Below are positions 18,079-27,054 of a DNA stretch of 64,000 bases, in pieces; the first letter of the stretch is position 1; every line of letters starts with the position of its first letter. Origin of the DNA: Pseudomonadota bacterium (lineage in GTDB: Bacteria; Myxococcota; Myxococcia; Myxococcales; Myxococcaceae); assembly GCA_023426545.1 (NCBI GenBank), contig JAFAAN010000099.1, forward strand, positions 1 through 64,000, given 5' to 3'. The notes beneath the pieces are model-generated. The model was not told the origin of the DNA, made no database searches, and saw only the letters and a program-made list of their open reading frames with translations. The translations under genes were made by a program, and so were the position numbers.

Positions 18079-18289
18079 ACGTCCGGGCTGGCTGTCGAAC
18101 GCGGGGAACCGGGAACGCAATGCCCACCAGGGACGTTCTGCCTCACCAGCAGAGAGGCGATGCCTTGAAGCACCAGGGGCCCGTGATTAGGCTTGCCCGG
18201 CCGCTTACAGTGTTCGCCTGCTCGCATAAACGGTCGAAATCTCAAGGCTTCTCGCCACACCCGGGGTGCCGGACAGCACCCCAGCTTGG

Positions 18290-21200
18290 ATGAACCAAAT
18301 GCCGCGTTTCCTCCGCCGCCTCACAGCCGTTGCCGTGCTCCTCGGCGCCTGGGCCCTGGTGGGCAATGACCGGGCGCCCTTGCCGCTGACCATGGGTGCA
18401 GCCGAGGCCGGGCAAGGCTCGTGGGATGGCAGCCTTCCTACCGCCAAGGGCGAGAAGGCCCCGCACGACCTCAACAGCCTCCGCGTGCTGACGAAGGTCA
18501 TCCTGTACGTGAAGGAGAACTACGTCGACCCCAAGCGGGTGAAGCCGAAGGAGATGATGATCGCCTCGCTGGAGTACGTCGAGAAGAGCGTTCCCGACGT
18601 GCTCGTCGACGGCAACGCGGAGACGGGCAAGCTCAACGTCAACGTGAACGGCAAGCAGCGCGAGTTCGACATCGCCCACGTGGACTCGCTGTGGAAGATG
18701 TCCTTCGCGCTCAAGGACGTCTTCGACTTCCTGTCGAAGAACATGCGCCCCATCGAGGACACGCGCGACGTGGAGTACGCGGCCGTCAACGGCATGCTGT
18801 CCACGTTGGATCCGCACTCGGTGCTGCTGCGGCCGGAGCTGTACCGGGAGATGAAGCTGTCCACCAAGGGTGAGTTCGGCGGCCTGGGCTTCGTCATCCA
18901 GATGCGCGAGGGCAACCTCACCGTGGTGAAGGTGATCCCGAAGACGCCCGCCCACCGCGCCGGCATCCAGAAGGACGACCGCATCAAGAAGATTGGCGAG
19001 GAGTCCACCGTCAACATGGACCTCAACGAGGCCGTGTCGAAGCTGCGCGGACCGGTGGACAGCCGCATCATCATCACGGTGGAGCGCGACGCCTGGGACA
19101 AGCCCCGCGTCATGACGCTCTCCCGCGCGATGATTTCAATCGAGAGCGTGCAGCACAAGCTGCTCTCCAACAACGTGGGCTACATCCGCCTGAAGAACTT
19201 CCAGGGCAACACCACCCGCGACCTCGAGACGGCGCTGACGCAGCTGCGCAAGCAGGGGGACGCCAAGGGCGGCTTCAAGGGCCTGGTGCTCGATCTGCGC
19301 GGCAACCCGGGCGGCCTGCTGGAGCAGGCCATCCAGGTCTCCGACACGTTCCTGTCCAGCGGCACCATCGTCGCGACGGTGGGCCTGTCCGACAAGCTGC
19401 GCGAGGAGAAGCGCGCGCGTCCGTCGGAGGGCGAGGACACCTACCCCATCGCGGTGCTGGTCAACGCCGGCAGCGCCTCCGCGTCCGAAATCGTCGCGGG
19501 CGCGCTGAAGAACCTCGACCGCGCGACCATCATCGGCCGCCAGACGTTCGGCAAGGGCAGCGTGCAGGTGCTGTACGACTTCCCCGACGACAGCGCGCTG
19601 AAGCTCACCATCGCCAAGTACCTCACCCCGGGTGACGTCTCCATCCAGGAGGTGGGCATCGTCCCGGACATCCAGCTCGTGCCCACCCGCGCCACCGACG
19701 AGCGTGTGGACGTGTTCGCGCCGCGCCGCTCCATGGGCGAGGCGGACCTGGACCAGCACTTCGGCAACCCGGACTCCTCCACCGTCGCCAAGAAGCGCGA
19801 GGACGTGCTCAACCGCGAGAAGCCGCTGGAGAGCCTCAAGTACCTGAAGGTGGACGAGAAGCTGGCCCAGGCCACCGCCAAGAAGGACGAGGGCAAGCCG
19901 GCGCCGAAGACGGCCGCCAACGACAAGAAGCACGGGGACAAGGACCCGGCGCTGGACGTCGACGTGGCCGGCATGGGCGAGGACCTGGACGACCAGCTCG
20001 ACGCCGAGGCCCAGGAGGAGATCAAGGAGGACTTCGAGGTCCAGTTCGCCCGTGACTTCGTGCTGCGCGCTCCGGCCACCACGCGCAAGGAGCAGCTCAA
20101 GCAGGGCAAGGCGTTCATCGACCAGAAGCGCGCCGAGGAAGAGGCCCGCATCAACGCCGCCATCGCGTCGCTGGGCGTGGACTGGAGCCCGGGCCCGACG
20201 CCGAAGAACGTGCAGATGGCCGTGTCGCTGACGCCGGGTCCGGACGCGAAGATTCCCGCGGGCGAGGTGATGGAGATGGCGCTGACGGCGGAGAACCGCG
20301 GGACCGAGCCGCTCAAGCGCGTGCGCGCCTGGACGGAGAGCGACAACGCGTTCCTCGACCGCCGTGAGTTCCTCTTCGGCGCGCTGAACCCGGGCGAGAA
20401 GAAGAGCTGGAAGGTGAAGGTGCGCCTGCCCAAGGACCTCACCAGCCGCCGCGACGACGTGACGGTGCGCTTCTTCGACGACAACGGCGCGCTGCCGGAG
20501 ACGCGGGTGGCCGAGATCAACTTCGTGGAGCTGCCCCGCCCCGCCTTCGCGTTCAACTGGCAGGTCATCGACGACTGCGCCACCTGCAACGGCGACGGCA
20601 CCGTCCAGCGCGGCGAGACGGTCTCCGTGCTGCTCGACGTGACCAACGCGGGCAACGGGCCGGCGCTCGACTCGTTCACGCAGATCAAGAATGGCGGCGA
20701 CGCCAACATCTTCATCGAGAAGGGCCGCTTCAAGCTGGGCGAGCTGAAGCCCGGCGAGACGAAGACGGCGCGGTTCCAGCTCGAGGTGAAGAAGGGCTAC
20801 AAGGGCGACACCTTCCCGCTGAAGCTGGCCATCATCGACGAGCCGCTCGAGGAGTTCGTGATGGAGAAGCTGGTGCTCCCCGTCACTGACGGCGCCGTCG
20901 CCACGATGGAGCCGAAGAAGGGTCTGGTCCGCCTGAATGACAAGGTGGAGCTCTACGGCGCGCCCACGCAGGGGGCGCGTCCGGTGGCGAAGCTGAGCGG
21001 GGCGACGGTGCTGCCCGCCGAGGCCATCACCAAGGGCTTCTACCGCGTGGAGCTGGAGAAGGACCGCTTCGCCTTCGTGCGCAGCCAGGACGCGCGCGAG
21101 GTGAAGGCGGGCCGCGCCACGCAGCCGAAGTCCACGCTGGCCACCAACCACCGGCCGCCCGACATCCGCCTGGACGTGGACCCCTCCGCTGGAGGCACGG

Positions 21201-21514
21201 TGGCCAACGGGGACAAGTTCACGCTCTCCGGCGTGGTGACGGACCCCAACGGGCTGCTGGACGTCTACGTGCTGGTGAACGACCAGAAGGTCTACTTCAA
21301 GGGCGTGGACCCCAAGGGCCGTGAGCCGAACACGCTGCGCTTCTCCACCGAGTTCGCGCTCAAGGAGGGCAACAACAACGTGCTGGTGGTGGCGCGCCAG
21401 GACAGCGACTTCGCCAGCCGCCGCACGCTGGTCATCCGCCGCCGTCCGGCCGAGGTCGCCCAGAAGATGGCCTCGCCGGCAGGGAGCCCGGCCGTGAAGC
21501 CGCAGCCGCAATAG
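18290..21514 (+). CDS. S41 (CtpA-like) protease with long C-terminal extension
   Basis: About 1074 residues. A signal-anchor is followed by a tail-specific protease core: a PDZ domain around residues 195-285 (GGLGFVIQMREGNLTVVKV) and the S41 catalytic part with GSASASEI (likely nucleophile Ser397) and Lys422 in FGKGSVQ, 25 residues apart as in CtpA. After an acidic/Lys-rich spacer (500-600) come at least two Ig/CARDB-like adhesive domains, one opening with DDCATCNGDG (Cys763/Cys766), and a third beta domain at the end. Ordinary CtpA is 400-550 residues. The protein should act in the periplasm or at the surface. ATG 18290 or 18299 could be the start. Confidence 0.85.
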   Translation: MNQMPRFLRRLTAVAVLLGAWALVGNDRAPLPLTMGAAEAGQGSWDGSLPTAKGEKAPHDLNSLRVLTKVILYVKENYVDPKRVKPKEMMIASLEYVEKSVPDVLVDGNAETGKLNVNVNGKQREFDIAHVDSLWKMSFALKDVFDFLSKNMRPIEDTRDVEYAAVNGMLSTLDPHSVLLRPELYREMKLSTKGEFGGLGFVIQMREGNLTVVKVIPKTPAHRAGIQKDDRIKKIGEESTVNMDLNEAVSKLRGPVDSRIIITVERDAWDKPRVMTLSRAMISIESVQHKLLSNNVGYIRLKNFQGNTTRDLETALTQLRKQGDAKGGFKGLVLDLRGNPGGLLEQAIQVSDTFLSSGTIVATVGLSDKLREEKRARPSEGEDTYPIAVLVNAGSASASEIVAGALKNLDRATIIGRQTFGKGSVQVLYDFPDDSALKLTIAKYLTPGDVSIQEVGIVPDIQLVPTRATDERVDVFAPRRSMGEADLDQHFGNPDSSTVAKKREDVLNREKPLESLKYLKVDEKLAQATAKKDEGKPAPKTAANDKKHGDKDPALDVDVAGMGEDLDDQLDAEAQEEIKEDFEVQFARDFVLRAPATTRKEQLKQGKAFIDQKRAEEEARINAAIASLGVDWSPGPTPKNVQMAVSLTPGPDAKIPAGEVMEMALTAENRGTEPLKRVRAWTESDNAFLDRREFLFGALNPGEKKSWKVKVRLPKDLTSRRDDVTVRFFDDNGALPETRVAEINFVELPRPAFAFNWQVIDDCATCNGDGTVQRGETVSVLLDVTNAGNGPALDSFTQIKNGGDANIFIEKGRFKLGELKPGETKTARFQLEVKKGYKGDTFPLKLAIIDEPLEEFVMEKLVLPVTDGAVATMEPKKGLVRLNDKVELYGAPTQGARPVAKLSGATVLPAEAITKGFYRVELEKDRFAFVRSQDAREVKAGRATQPKSTLATNHRPPDIRLDVDPSAGGTVANGDKFTLSGVVTDPNGLLDVYVLVNDQKVYFKGVDPKGREPNTLRFSTEFALKEGNNNVLVVARQDSDFASRRTLVIRRRPAEVAQKMASPAGSPAVKPQPQ

Positions 21515-21532
21515 GCCTCCCTGGCCCACACC

Positions 21533-21555
21533 GCCGCCTTCCGGGCGGCCTTTCC
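21533..21555 (+). terminator. Candidate intrinsic terminator after S41 gene
   Basis: GCCGCC (21533-21538) pairs with GGCGGC (21544-21549) across a 5-base loop and is followed by CTTTCC. The T-run is weak, but it lies 20 bases after the stop. Confidence 0.45.
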
Positions 21556-21599
21556 AGCGGGACTCCGGGTGGAGACCGCGGGAGGGGCCGCCCGTTTTG

Positions 21600-21629
21600 T
21601 TGACGCTCCTCGCAAGCAGGGGCTAGCGT
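21600..21629 (+). promoter_or_regulatory. Candidate promoter upstream of barrel gene
   Basis: TTGACG at 21600-21605 and TAGCGT at 21624-21629 are spaced 18 bases. The site lies about 55 bases before the ATG at 21685, just after the putative terminator. Confidence 0.45.
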
Positions 21630-21684
21630 CCGGCGCGGTGGGCGCCTCACCGGCCGGTCGCGCGCCCGGGAGGCGGTGACTCGA

Positions 21685-22581
21685 ATGCGGACGTTCAGTC
21701 GGTGGCTGGCCCTCGCGGCATGGGCGTGTGGAGCGTCCGCGGTCGCGTCGCCCAATGACCTGGAGATTGTACGATTCGGCAACCCCACGGGCCCTGCCCG
21801 GGTGGCGTCCGCCGACGCGGACTTCCAGGCCTTCGCGCGCATCATGGGCGCCGCCATCACCTCGGCGAACCTGATGCCACCGGAGACGACGGGGCACTCG
21901 GCCTGGGCCATCAACGCGGAGCTGTCCGTGGTGTCCCTGCCGGGCAGCGTGAGCATCCCCACCCAGGGCGAGCAGCCCTCCACGGTGCTCATCCCCTCCT
22001 TCCACGCGCGCAAGGGCCTGCCCTTCTCGCTGGAGCTGGGCGGACGCGTGGGCTGGGTGGAGAAGAGCAGCCAGGTGGTGGCCACGGGCGAGCTGAAGTG
22101 GGCCGCCAACGAGGGCTTCACCTACCTGCCCGACTTCGGTGTGCGCGGACACGTGACGAAGCTGTTCGGCGCCCGCGACCTGGGCCTCACGGTGATGGGC
22201 CTGGACTTCGGCGTGGGCAAGCAGTTCCCGCTGGGGGGCATGGTGACGCTGACGCCCTATGGCGGCCTGGACCTGGGCTTCGTCGGGGCGACCTCCAGCC
22301 GCATCGACTTCAACACCAACCGCACCTTCGACGAGTCCACGGGGAACGACTCGCGCGAGGCCCTGACCGACACCGCCGTGTACCGGAAGGTGTCGTTCGG
22401 CAGCAACATCAACCAGCGCCTCTATGGCGGCGTGCGGTTCATCGGCGGCGTGCTCCAGCTGGGCGCGGAGCTGTCGCTGACGCGCACGGGCAGCGTCTCC
22501 TATGAGGAGAACGGCAGCACCGTGGACCGGGGACTGCCGGCCGTCTTCGCCTTCAACACCACGCTCGGCCTGGACTTCTGA
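21685..22581 (+). CDS. Exported outer-membrane barrel-like protein
   Basis: The 298-residue protein has a signal peptide (LALAAWACGASAVA). Strand-rich sequence with barrel-like alternation follows (FSLELGGRVGWVEKSSQVV, TLTPYGGLDLGFVGATSS, LYGGVRFIGGVLQLGAELSL), and it ends in LGLDF with a terminal Phe. I chose ATG 21685 because GGGAGG sits about 11 bases upstream; a GTG at 21676 is too close to that site. It may be transcribed from its own promoter at 21600. No specific family is recognised. Confidence 0.7.
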   Translation: MRTFSRWLALAAWACGASAVASPNDLEIVRFGNPTGPARVASADADFQAFARIMGAAITSANLMPPETTGHSAWAINAELSVVSLPGSVSIPTQGEQPSTVLIPSFHARKGLPFSLELGGRVGWVEKSSQVVATGELKWAANEGFTYLPDFGVRGHVTKLFGARDLGLTVMGLDFGVGKQFPLGGMVTLTPYGGLDLGFVGATSSRIDFNTNRTFDESTGNDSREALTDTAVYRKVSFGSNINQRLYGGVRFIGGVLQLGAELSLTRTGSVSYEENGSTVDRGLPAVFAFNTTLGLDF

Positions 22582-22584
22582 GCG

Positions 22585-23310
22585 CTACGTGGCCGGGTGC
22601 AGGGCCTGACGGACCGCTCCCGGCCGGTTGGTGATGAGGTAGCTGATGCCCATGCGCGCCAGGACCTGGGCGCGCTGGGGGTCGTCCACCGTCCACGCGG
22701 CCACGCTCAGGCCCGCCGCGCGCCAGGCGGCCACCCGCGCCTCGGTGCAGGCCTCGTGGAACGGGTGGACCGAGTGTGACGAGACGAGCGGACTCAGCGC
22801 GTGGGCCTGGACGGCCCAGGACTTGTCCGGGTCGATGAGCAGGCCCCGCCGCAGCTCCGGGGCCTCGGCCGCGAGCCGGAAGAGGCACAGCGGGTTGAAG
22901 CTGGAGATGACGACCCGCTCCGCGAGCCCGCGCCCTCGCACGAGCCGCGCCACCTGCCTCGACAGGCCGCCGTCGTCGGCGCGCGAGCACTTGAGTTCGA
23001 TGTTGACGAGGAGCTGCGGCGGCAGCGCGTCCAGCACCTCCTCCAGCAAGGGGATGCGGGCGGGCGCGAAGCCCAGCGGCGAGCCGACGTCCGCGCGCTG
23101 GAGCTTCCACCAGGGCGTCAGGCGGACCTCCCAGGGGAGGCGCGCGAGGCGCTCCAGCCGCTCGTCGTGGCACACGACGACCTCACCGGAGCCGCAGAGC
23201 ATGGCATCCAGCTCCACCCCGTCCGCGCCCTGGCGGGCCGCCTCGGCGAAGGCTTCCAGGGTGTTCTCGGGGGCGTCGGCGCTGGCGCCACGGTGGGCAA
23301 GCAGGAGCAT
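22585..23310 (-). CDS. Glycerophosphodiester phosphodiesterase
   Basis: This 241-residue protein carries the GDPD TIM-barrel signature: AHRGASADAPENTLEAF at the start, GADGVELDAML, VVCHDE, LLVNIELK in the middle and AAWTVDD near the end. It hydrolyses glycerophosphodiesters to glycerol-3-phosphate and an alcohol. There is no signal peptide, so it is the cytosolic UgpQ-like form. The reading frame is open much further upstream (to 24306) across the antisense of the next genes, but homology starts at ATG 23310. It is convergent with the barrel gene, with three bases between the stops. Confidence 0.9.
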   Translation of the reverse strand: MLLLAHRGASADAPENTLEAFAEAARQGADGVELDAMLCGSGEVVVCHDERLERLARLPWEVRLTPWWKLQRADVGSPLGFAPARIPLLEEVLDALPPQLLVNIELKCSRADDGGLSRQVARLVRGRGLAERVVISSFNPLCLFRLAAEAPELRRGLLIDPDKSWAVQAHALSPLVSSHSVHPFHEACTEARVAAWRAAGLSVAAWTVDDPQRAQVLARMGISYLITNRPGAVRQALHPAT

Positions 23311-23421
23311 GCCCCCCAGTCTGCGTCGATGCGCGGCGCCGTGCAGTAGAAGTCCAGCCGGGCGTGCGGCGGTGGACGCATGGCTTGCCTCCCTCCGCCC
23401 TTTGCTGCACTGTGCCGCATC

Positions 23422-23649
23422 ATGCTGGGCCTCGGCCTCGGAGAAATCATCGTCCTCGGCTTCATCCTGCTGGTGGTCTTCTCGGCCGCCCGCATGGGTC
23501 AGCTCGGCAACGCCGTGGGCAAGTTCGTCTACTCGTTCCGCAAGGCCTCTCGCGGCGGGGACCTGATCGACGCCAAGCCCCTGCCCCCGGCCCGCCGGAG
23601 CACCACGGACGCCGAGTTCACCGAGCCCGAGCAGCCGCGCCGCCGCTAG
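23422..23649 (+). CDS. tatA: TatA/TatE-family protein
   Basis: The 75-residue protein has the TatA layout. A short N-terminus with GEIIVLGFILLVVF forms one membrane helix, a hinge follows, and then the amphipathic helix SAARMGQLGNAVGKFVYSF, and a charged tail. The hinge has FSAARMG in place of the usual FGxxKLP, so it is a divergent member. It would form part of the twin-arginine export pore in the inner membrane. No tatB or tatC is adjacent, so it may be a paralogue of the main copy. ATG 23422 is the natural start. Confidence 0.75.
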   Translation: MLGLGLGEIIVLGFILLVVFSAARMGQLGNAVGKFVYSFRKASRGGDLIDAKPLPPARRSTTDAEFTEPEQPRRR

Positions 23650-23654
23650 TCTCC

Positions 23655-24467
23655 TCAGTCGTGCCCGTGCGGCCCTGGCCGCGCCTGCATGCGTGTGAGC
23701 TCCGCCGCTGCGGCAGGCCCCAGCCGGGGCCCTTCCTCGAGCAGCCGGCTGGCCTGTGCGCGCAAGGCCGGATGCAGGGAGGCATTCGCGACGAGGTCCC
23801 TCAAGTCCGCCGTGTTGAGCAGCGGGACGATCTTCGCGCCCGTCTCGGGCGGCAGGTACGGGTTGAACACGAGCGCGCGCAGGACGGCATGGCGCACGGA
23901 CCAGCGCGGTGTCTTCCAGATTTCGATGAGCGGCTCGGGCCGGGCCGGGCGTCGCGCCGCGATGCGAACCACCAACGCCTCGGTGAGGCGCGGGTTGATG
24001 AGCACGTTGCGCAGGACGGATGGGTTGCTGACCGTGGCGAGGCGGGACAGGGTGTCCGGGTCCCGGGTGAGGCGCGCCTGCTGCTTCAGGTGTCCGAGCG
24101 ACTGGGAGAAGGCGTTGGCGTCCGCGCGGGCGGCGGCGTCCGCGTCCATCTCCAGCTTCGCGGGCCCCTGGGCGAACAAATCCGCCACCGTGTCGAGCGA
24201 CTGCACGTGCGCGAGCCGCCGCAGGGACTCCACGTGGGGGATGTGCTCGGCTTCCTGCTCCAGCGCGGCCATGAAGTCGGACAGGGCACATGCCGCGAGC
24301 CCCCATCCAGCGCGGGAGAGGGCGATGAGCTCACCTATCAGCTCGTTGGAGTCGAGCGGGTCCCTCCAGGCGAGCTCGCGAGCGGCGGCCTTGCGCCGCA
24401 CCTCGGCGCCCCCGCTCAGGGCGTGGATGAAGCGGGCGACCGTCCGGGCTTCCTCCTGCGTGGGCAT
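23655..24467 (-). CDS. Helical-repeat (HEAT-like) protein, unknown function
   Basis: This 270-residue soluble protein consists of amphipathic helices in tandem, for example DPDTLSRLATVSNPSVLRNVL, PRWSVRHAVLRALVFNPYLP and TADLRDLVANASLHPALRA. The pattern resembles leucine-rich-variant or HEAT repeats that make a protein-binding solenoid. No signal peptide or catalytic motif is visible. It begins six bases after the stop of the zinc-ribbon membrane protein, so the two are probably one transcript and may act together. Confidence 0.7.
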   Translation of the reverse strand: MPTQEEARTVARFIHALSGGAEVRRKAAARELAWRDPLDSNELIGELIALSRAGWGLAACALSDFMAALEQEAEHIPHVESLRRLAHVQSLDTVADLFAQGPAKLEMDADAAARADANAFSQSLGHLKQQARLTRDPDTLSRLATVSNPSVLRNVLINPRLTEALVVRIAARRPARPEPLIEIWKTPRWSVRHAVLRALVFNPYLPPETGAKIVPLLNTADLRDLVANASLHPALRAQASRLLEEGPRLGPAAAAELTRMQARPGPHGHD

Positions 24468-24473
24468 GGCGCA

Positions 24474-26888
24474 TCACTCCGTCCCGCGGCCCGTCTCCGG
24501 GGGCTTCGGCAGCTCGGGCTCCAAGGTCAACTCCAGCCGGAAGCTGCCCGGGTCTGCGGGGTGCTCGTGGAACAGGACGACGAAGGGCGCCTTGGCTCCG
24601 GGGGCCACGGAGACAGCCGCCGCATCGACACGCTGGCGCAAGGCCGAGGCCGACTCGGACGTGCTCACGTCGTAGAGTTCTTCGGGCGTGGGAATGCTCC
24701 CCACGAGCGCCTCGGAGGAGGCCACGCGCTGGCCACCATCGAACAGCGCGGCGCGCACCCGGATGCGTGAGGCGGCGTCGGAGTGGTTCACCGCATCCCC
24801 TCGGACGTAGAAGAGCGCCCGGCCGTCCCGCGTCTCATAGAGGCCCTGCGTCACCTCGACGGCCACGAGCGGCTTCGGGGCGGGCATGAGCAGAGCGCGC
24901 AGGGACTCCAGCGACAGCGCCGACGCGTCCACCCGCCCCTCGCGCAGGTACACACGGCCAAGCATGCCGAGCACCGCCACCAGCACCGTCGCCAGGACGA
25001 TGTTGATGGTGAACGCCACGAGCTTGCGGCCCCGGCTCAGCGGGCGGCTCTGGGGGATGCCTACGTCCTCGGGACGCGCGGTGGGCCTGGCCACCGTGAC
25101 GACGGGCTTCGCCGGAAGCCCGTCCATGTCCAGGACCTCGCGCTGGACGCCGCTCCCCGCCCCCACCCTGCCCAGGGTGACACCAAAGGCCTCTGCGTCA
25201 TCCACGGGCGGCACATCCGCGAGCAACGAGCCGCCCTCGAAGGCCGTCAGCCCCTCGCTGGAGGACTCCATCGTCCCAAACAGCGCGGCACGGCCGGTGT
25301 CTGTCGGCTCAAGGCCCAAGTCCCCTTCCGAGGCCCCTGTGTCCGAGCCGAGGTCGAACAAGTCGCCGGCATTCACCGGGGCGGCGAGCCCCTCCGTCGT
25401 GGACGAGCCGGTTCGGGCCGTGCCGTGTGCCGGCCCCAGTCCCTCCGCGGTATTGGGGAGCCCGAAGTGCTCGGCTCCCGCTCCCGCTCCCGCGCCCTGC
25501 GCCGAGCCCGGGTGCGAGGATGCGCCCACCCCGATGGACGCGAACGGGTCAGGCGGCATCGATGGCGGCGCCCCATGGGAGGGCGCCGCGGCATGGATGT
25601 CGATGGACGCGAACGGGTCTGCCTCCCCCTGCGGCGATTCGCCAGGCGCCGGCCTCACTGGTGGAGCCCCTTGGATATCGATGGATGCGAATGGGTCAGC
25701 ATCCCCCCGCAGCGAGCCGCCAGGAGCTGGCCTCGCTTGCGGCGCCCCATGGATATCGATGGCCGCGAATGGGTCAGCATTCCCCCGCAGCGAGCCGCCA
25801 GGAGCCGGCCTCGCTGGCGGCGCCCCATGGATATCGATGGATGAGAATGGGTCTGCATCCCCCCGCAGCGAGCCTCCAGGGGCCGGCCTTGCTGGCGGCG
25901 CCCCATGGATATCGATGGCCGCGAATGGGTCGCCGCCCTCCGCGGGAGGCCGCCCCGGCTGAGGAGACGGCACAGGCGCCACGTCCATGGTAATGGCCGC
26001 GAACGGGTCGCTGTCCCCAGAAGGCACGCCCTCCGAGGCCATGGCGGGCACCGGCGCCACATCGATGTCGATGGACGCGAACGGGTCATCCCCGCCATAC
26101 GCGGGAGGAGCCGTCGGCGGCGCAGTCGCCGGACGCATCACCCCGAGCGCCACCGCCCCCGTGGGCGCGCCCCCCAGGGGAGGCTGCACCGCGCTCCGGC
26201 GGAGCGCATTCGCCGCCGACGCCGAGGGCCCAGCCGGAGCCGGCGCCCCCAGGAGGTCCGAGAAAGGGTCCGGAGCGGGCCCTGCTCCGGGCGGCACGGG
26301 AGACCGGCGGGCACTGGCTGGAGACACGGCCGGCCCCGCGGCATCGGGCACCGGTGGCGCGGACCGGTCCTCCCGCCCCGGGGGCACGGCCGCACCGAGG
26401 GCGCCGGACTTCGCGGGCGGCCGTCCCGGACTCTCACGCCCCGGAACGACGAAGGCACCCGGTGGCGAGCCCCCGCCCGACGCCAGGGGCGAAAGGGCGG
26501 CGGCGGGCACCGGCAACGGAGTGATGCGCGTCGGCTCCCGGAAGACGCTGTCTTCCGCCCCCAGGTCCCCGTCCACGCTGTTCCAGTTCGGGGCGGGAGC
26601 ACGGGCCTGGGGCGACAGGGGCTTGCTGGCCTCGACGCCCAGCGCGAAGTAGCCCGGCTTGGTGACCTCCACCGTCCTGGGGTCTGGCGCCACCCCGAAG
26701 TGCGCGAAGGGGTCCACCTGCCCGTCCGCGGAGGAACCGGACGGCCCGGTCGGCGCGGCGGCAGTGGCGTCGCGCGCGACCCGGAACGTGTTCTGGCATT
26801 TGGTGCAGCGGACCTTGACCCCTTTCTCGGTCACCTTCTCGTCGGGGATCTTGAACCGCGTCTGGCACCGCTCACACTTGACGATCAT
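24474..26888 (-). CDS. Zinc-ribbon (MJ0042-type) membrane protein with DPF repeats
   Basis: The 804-residue protein opens with a zinc ribbon, CERCQTRFKIPDEKV followed by VRCTKCQNTFRV. A disordered Pro/Ala/Gly-rich region follows to about residue 610, containing eight DPF(A/S)(A/S)I-type motifs. One membrane helix (around 619-642) separates it from a C-terminal domain of about 150 residues resembling DUF3426 (GRALFYVRGDAVNHSD). The topology puts the ribbon and repeats in the cytoplasm and the C-terminus in the periplasm. Similar ribbon-plus-disordered-plus-membrane proteins exist in myxobacterial motility and secretion machines, but I see no GYF or other GltJ-specific domain, so no specific role is assigned. 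Confidence 0.75.
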   Translation of the reverse strand: MIVKCERCQTRFKIPDEKVTEKGVKVRCTKCQNTFRVARDATAAAPTGPSGSSADGQVDPFAHFGVAPDPRTVEVTKPGYFALGVEASKPLSPQARAPAPNWNSVDGDLGAEDSVFREPTRITPLPVPAAALSPLASGGGSPPGAFVVPGRESPGRPPAKSGALGAAVPPGREDRSAPPVPDAAGPAVSPASARRSPVPPGAGPAPDPFSDLLGAPAPAGPSASAANALRRSAVQPPLGGAPTGAVALGVMRPATAPPTAPPAYGGDDPFASIDIDVAPVPAMASEGVPSGDSDPFAAITMDVAPVPSPQPGRPPAEGGDPFAAIDIHGAPPARPAPGGSLRGDADPFSSIDIHGAPPARPAPGGSLRGNADPFAAIDIHGAPQARPAPGGSLRGDADPFASIDIQGAPPVRPAPGESPQGEADPFASIDIHAAAPSHGAPPSMPPDPFASIGVGASSHPGSAQGAGAGAGAEHFGLPNTAEGLGPAHGTARTGSSTTEGLAAPVNAGDLFDLGSDTGASEGDLGLEPTDTGRAALFGTMESSSEGLTAFEGGSLLADVPPVDDAEAFGVTLGRVGAGSGVQREVLDMDGLPAKPVVTVARPTARPEDVGIPQSRPLSRGRKLVAFTINIVLATVLVAVLGMLGRVYLREGRVDASALSLESLRALLMPAPKPLVAVEVTQGLYETRDGRALFYVRGDAVNHSDAASRIRVRAALFDGGQRVASSEALVGSIPTPEELYDVSTSESASALRQRVDAAAVSVAPGAKAPFVVLFHEHPADPGSFRLELTLEPELPKPPETGRGTE
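25540..26080. repeat. 78-bp tandem repeats inside the zinc-ribbon gene
   Basis: The core units are spaced exactly 78 bases apart: the shared GAATGGGT-type word begins near 25687, 25765, 25843 and 25921. They encode 26-residue units of the form DPFxxIDIHGAP plus ARPAPGGSLRG. More diverged DPF units extend on both sides, giving eight in all. The near identity of the middle units suggests recent duplication. Confidence 0.9.
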
Positions 26889-26957
26889 TCAGCAGGCCCG
26901 GCAGGAACCACGAGTATAGGACGGCGGGGCGGCCACGGCGAACCGGGTTCACGTTGC

Positions 26958-26986
26958 TTGCTCGACTCCGACCCCTCTGCTACGAG
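26958..26986 (+). promoter_or_regulatory. Candidate promoter for PhaR-like gene
   Basis: TTGCTC (26958-26963) and TACGAG (26981-26986) are spaced 17 bases, with TGC before the second box like an extended -10. It lies about 70 bases before the ATG at 27055. Confidence 0.35.
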
Positions 26987-27054
26987 AATCGCCCCTGCGA
27001 GACTCAGGCGGGGCACGTGGCTTGAAGTCGAGCCCAAAAGGGGCGGAGAGACAC

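Noticed and set aside
18193..18230. Possible promoter before the S41 gene (TTGCCC, CATAAA).
   Set aside because: The spacing between the boxes is 26 bases, too long for a sigma-70 promoter.
23311..24306. N-terminal extension of the glycerophosphodiesterase frame to 24306.
   Set aside because: The extra 332 codons run antisense to the TatA-like gene and in a shadow frame of the same-strand helical-repeat gene, and lack codon bias. GDPD homology starts at 23310.
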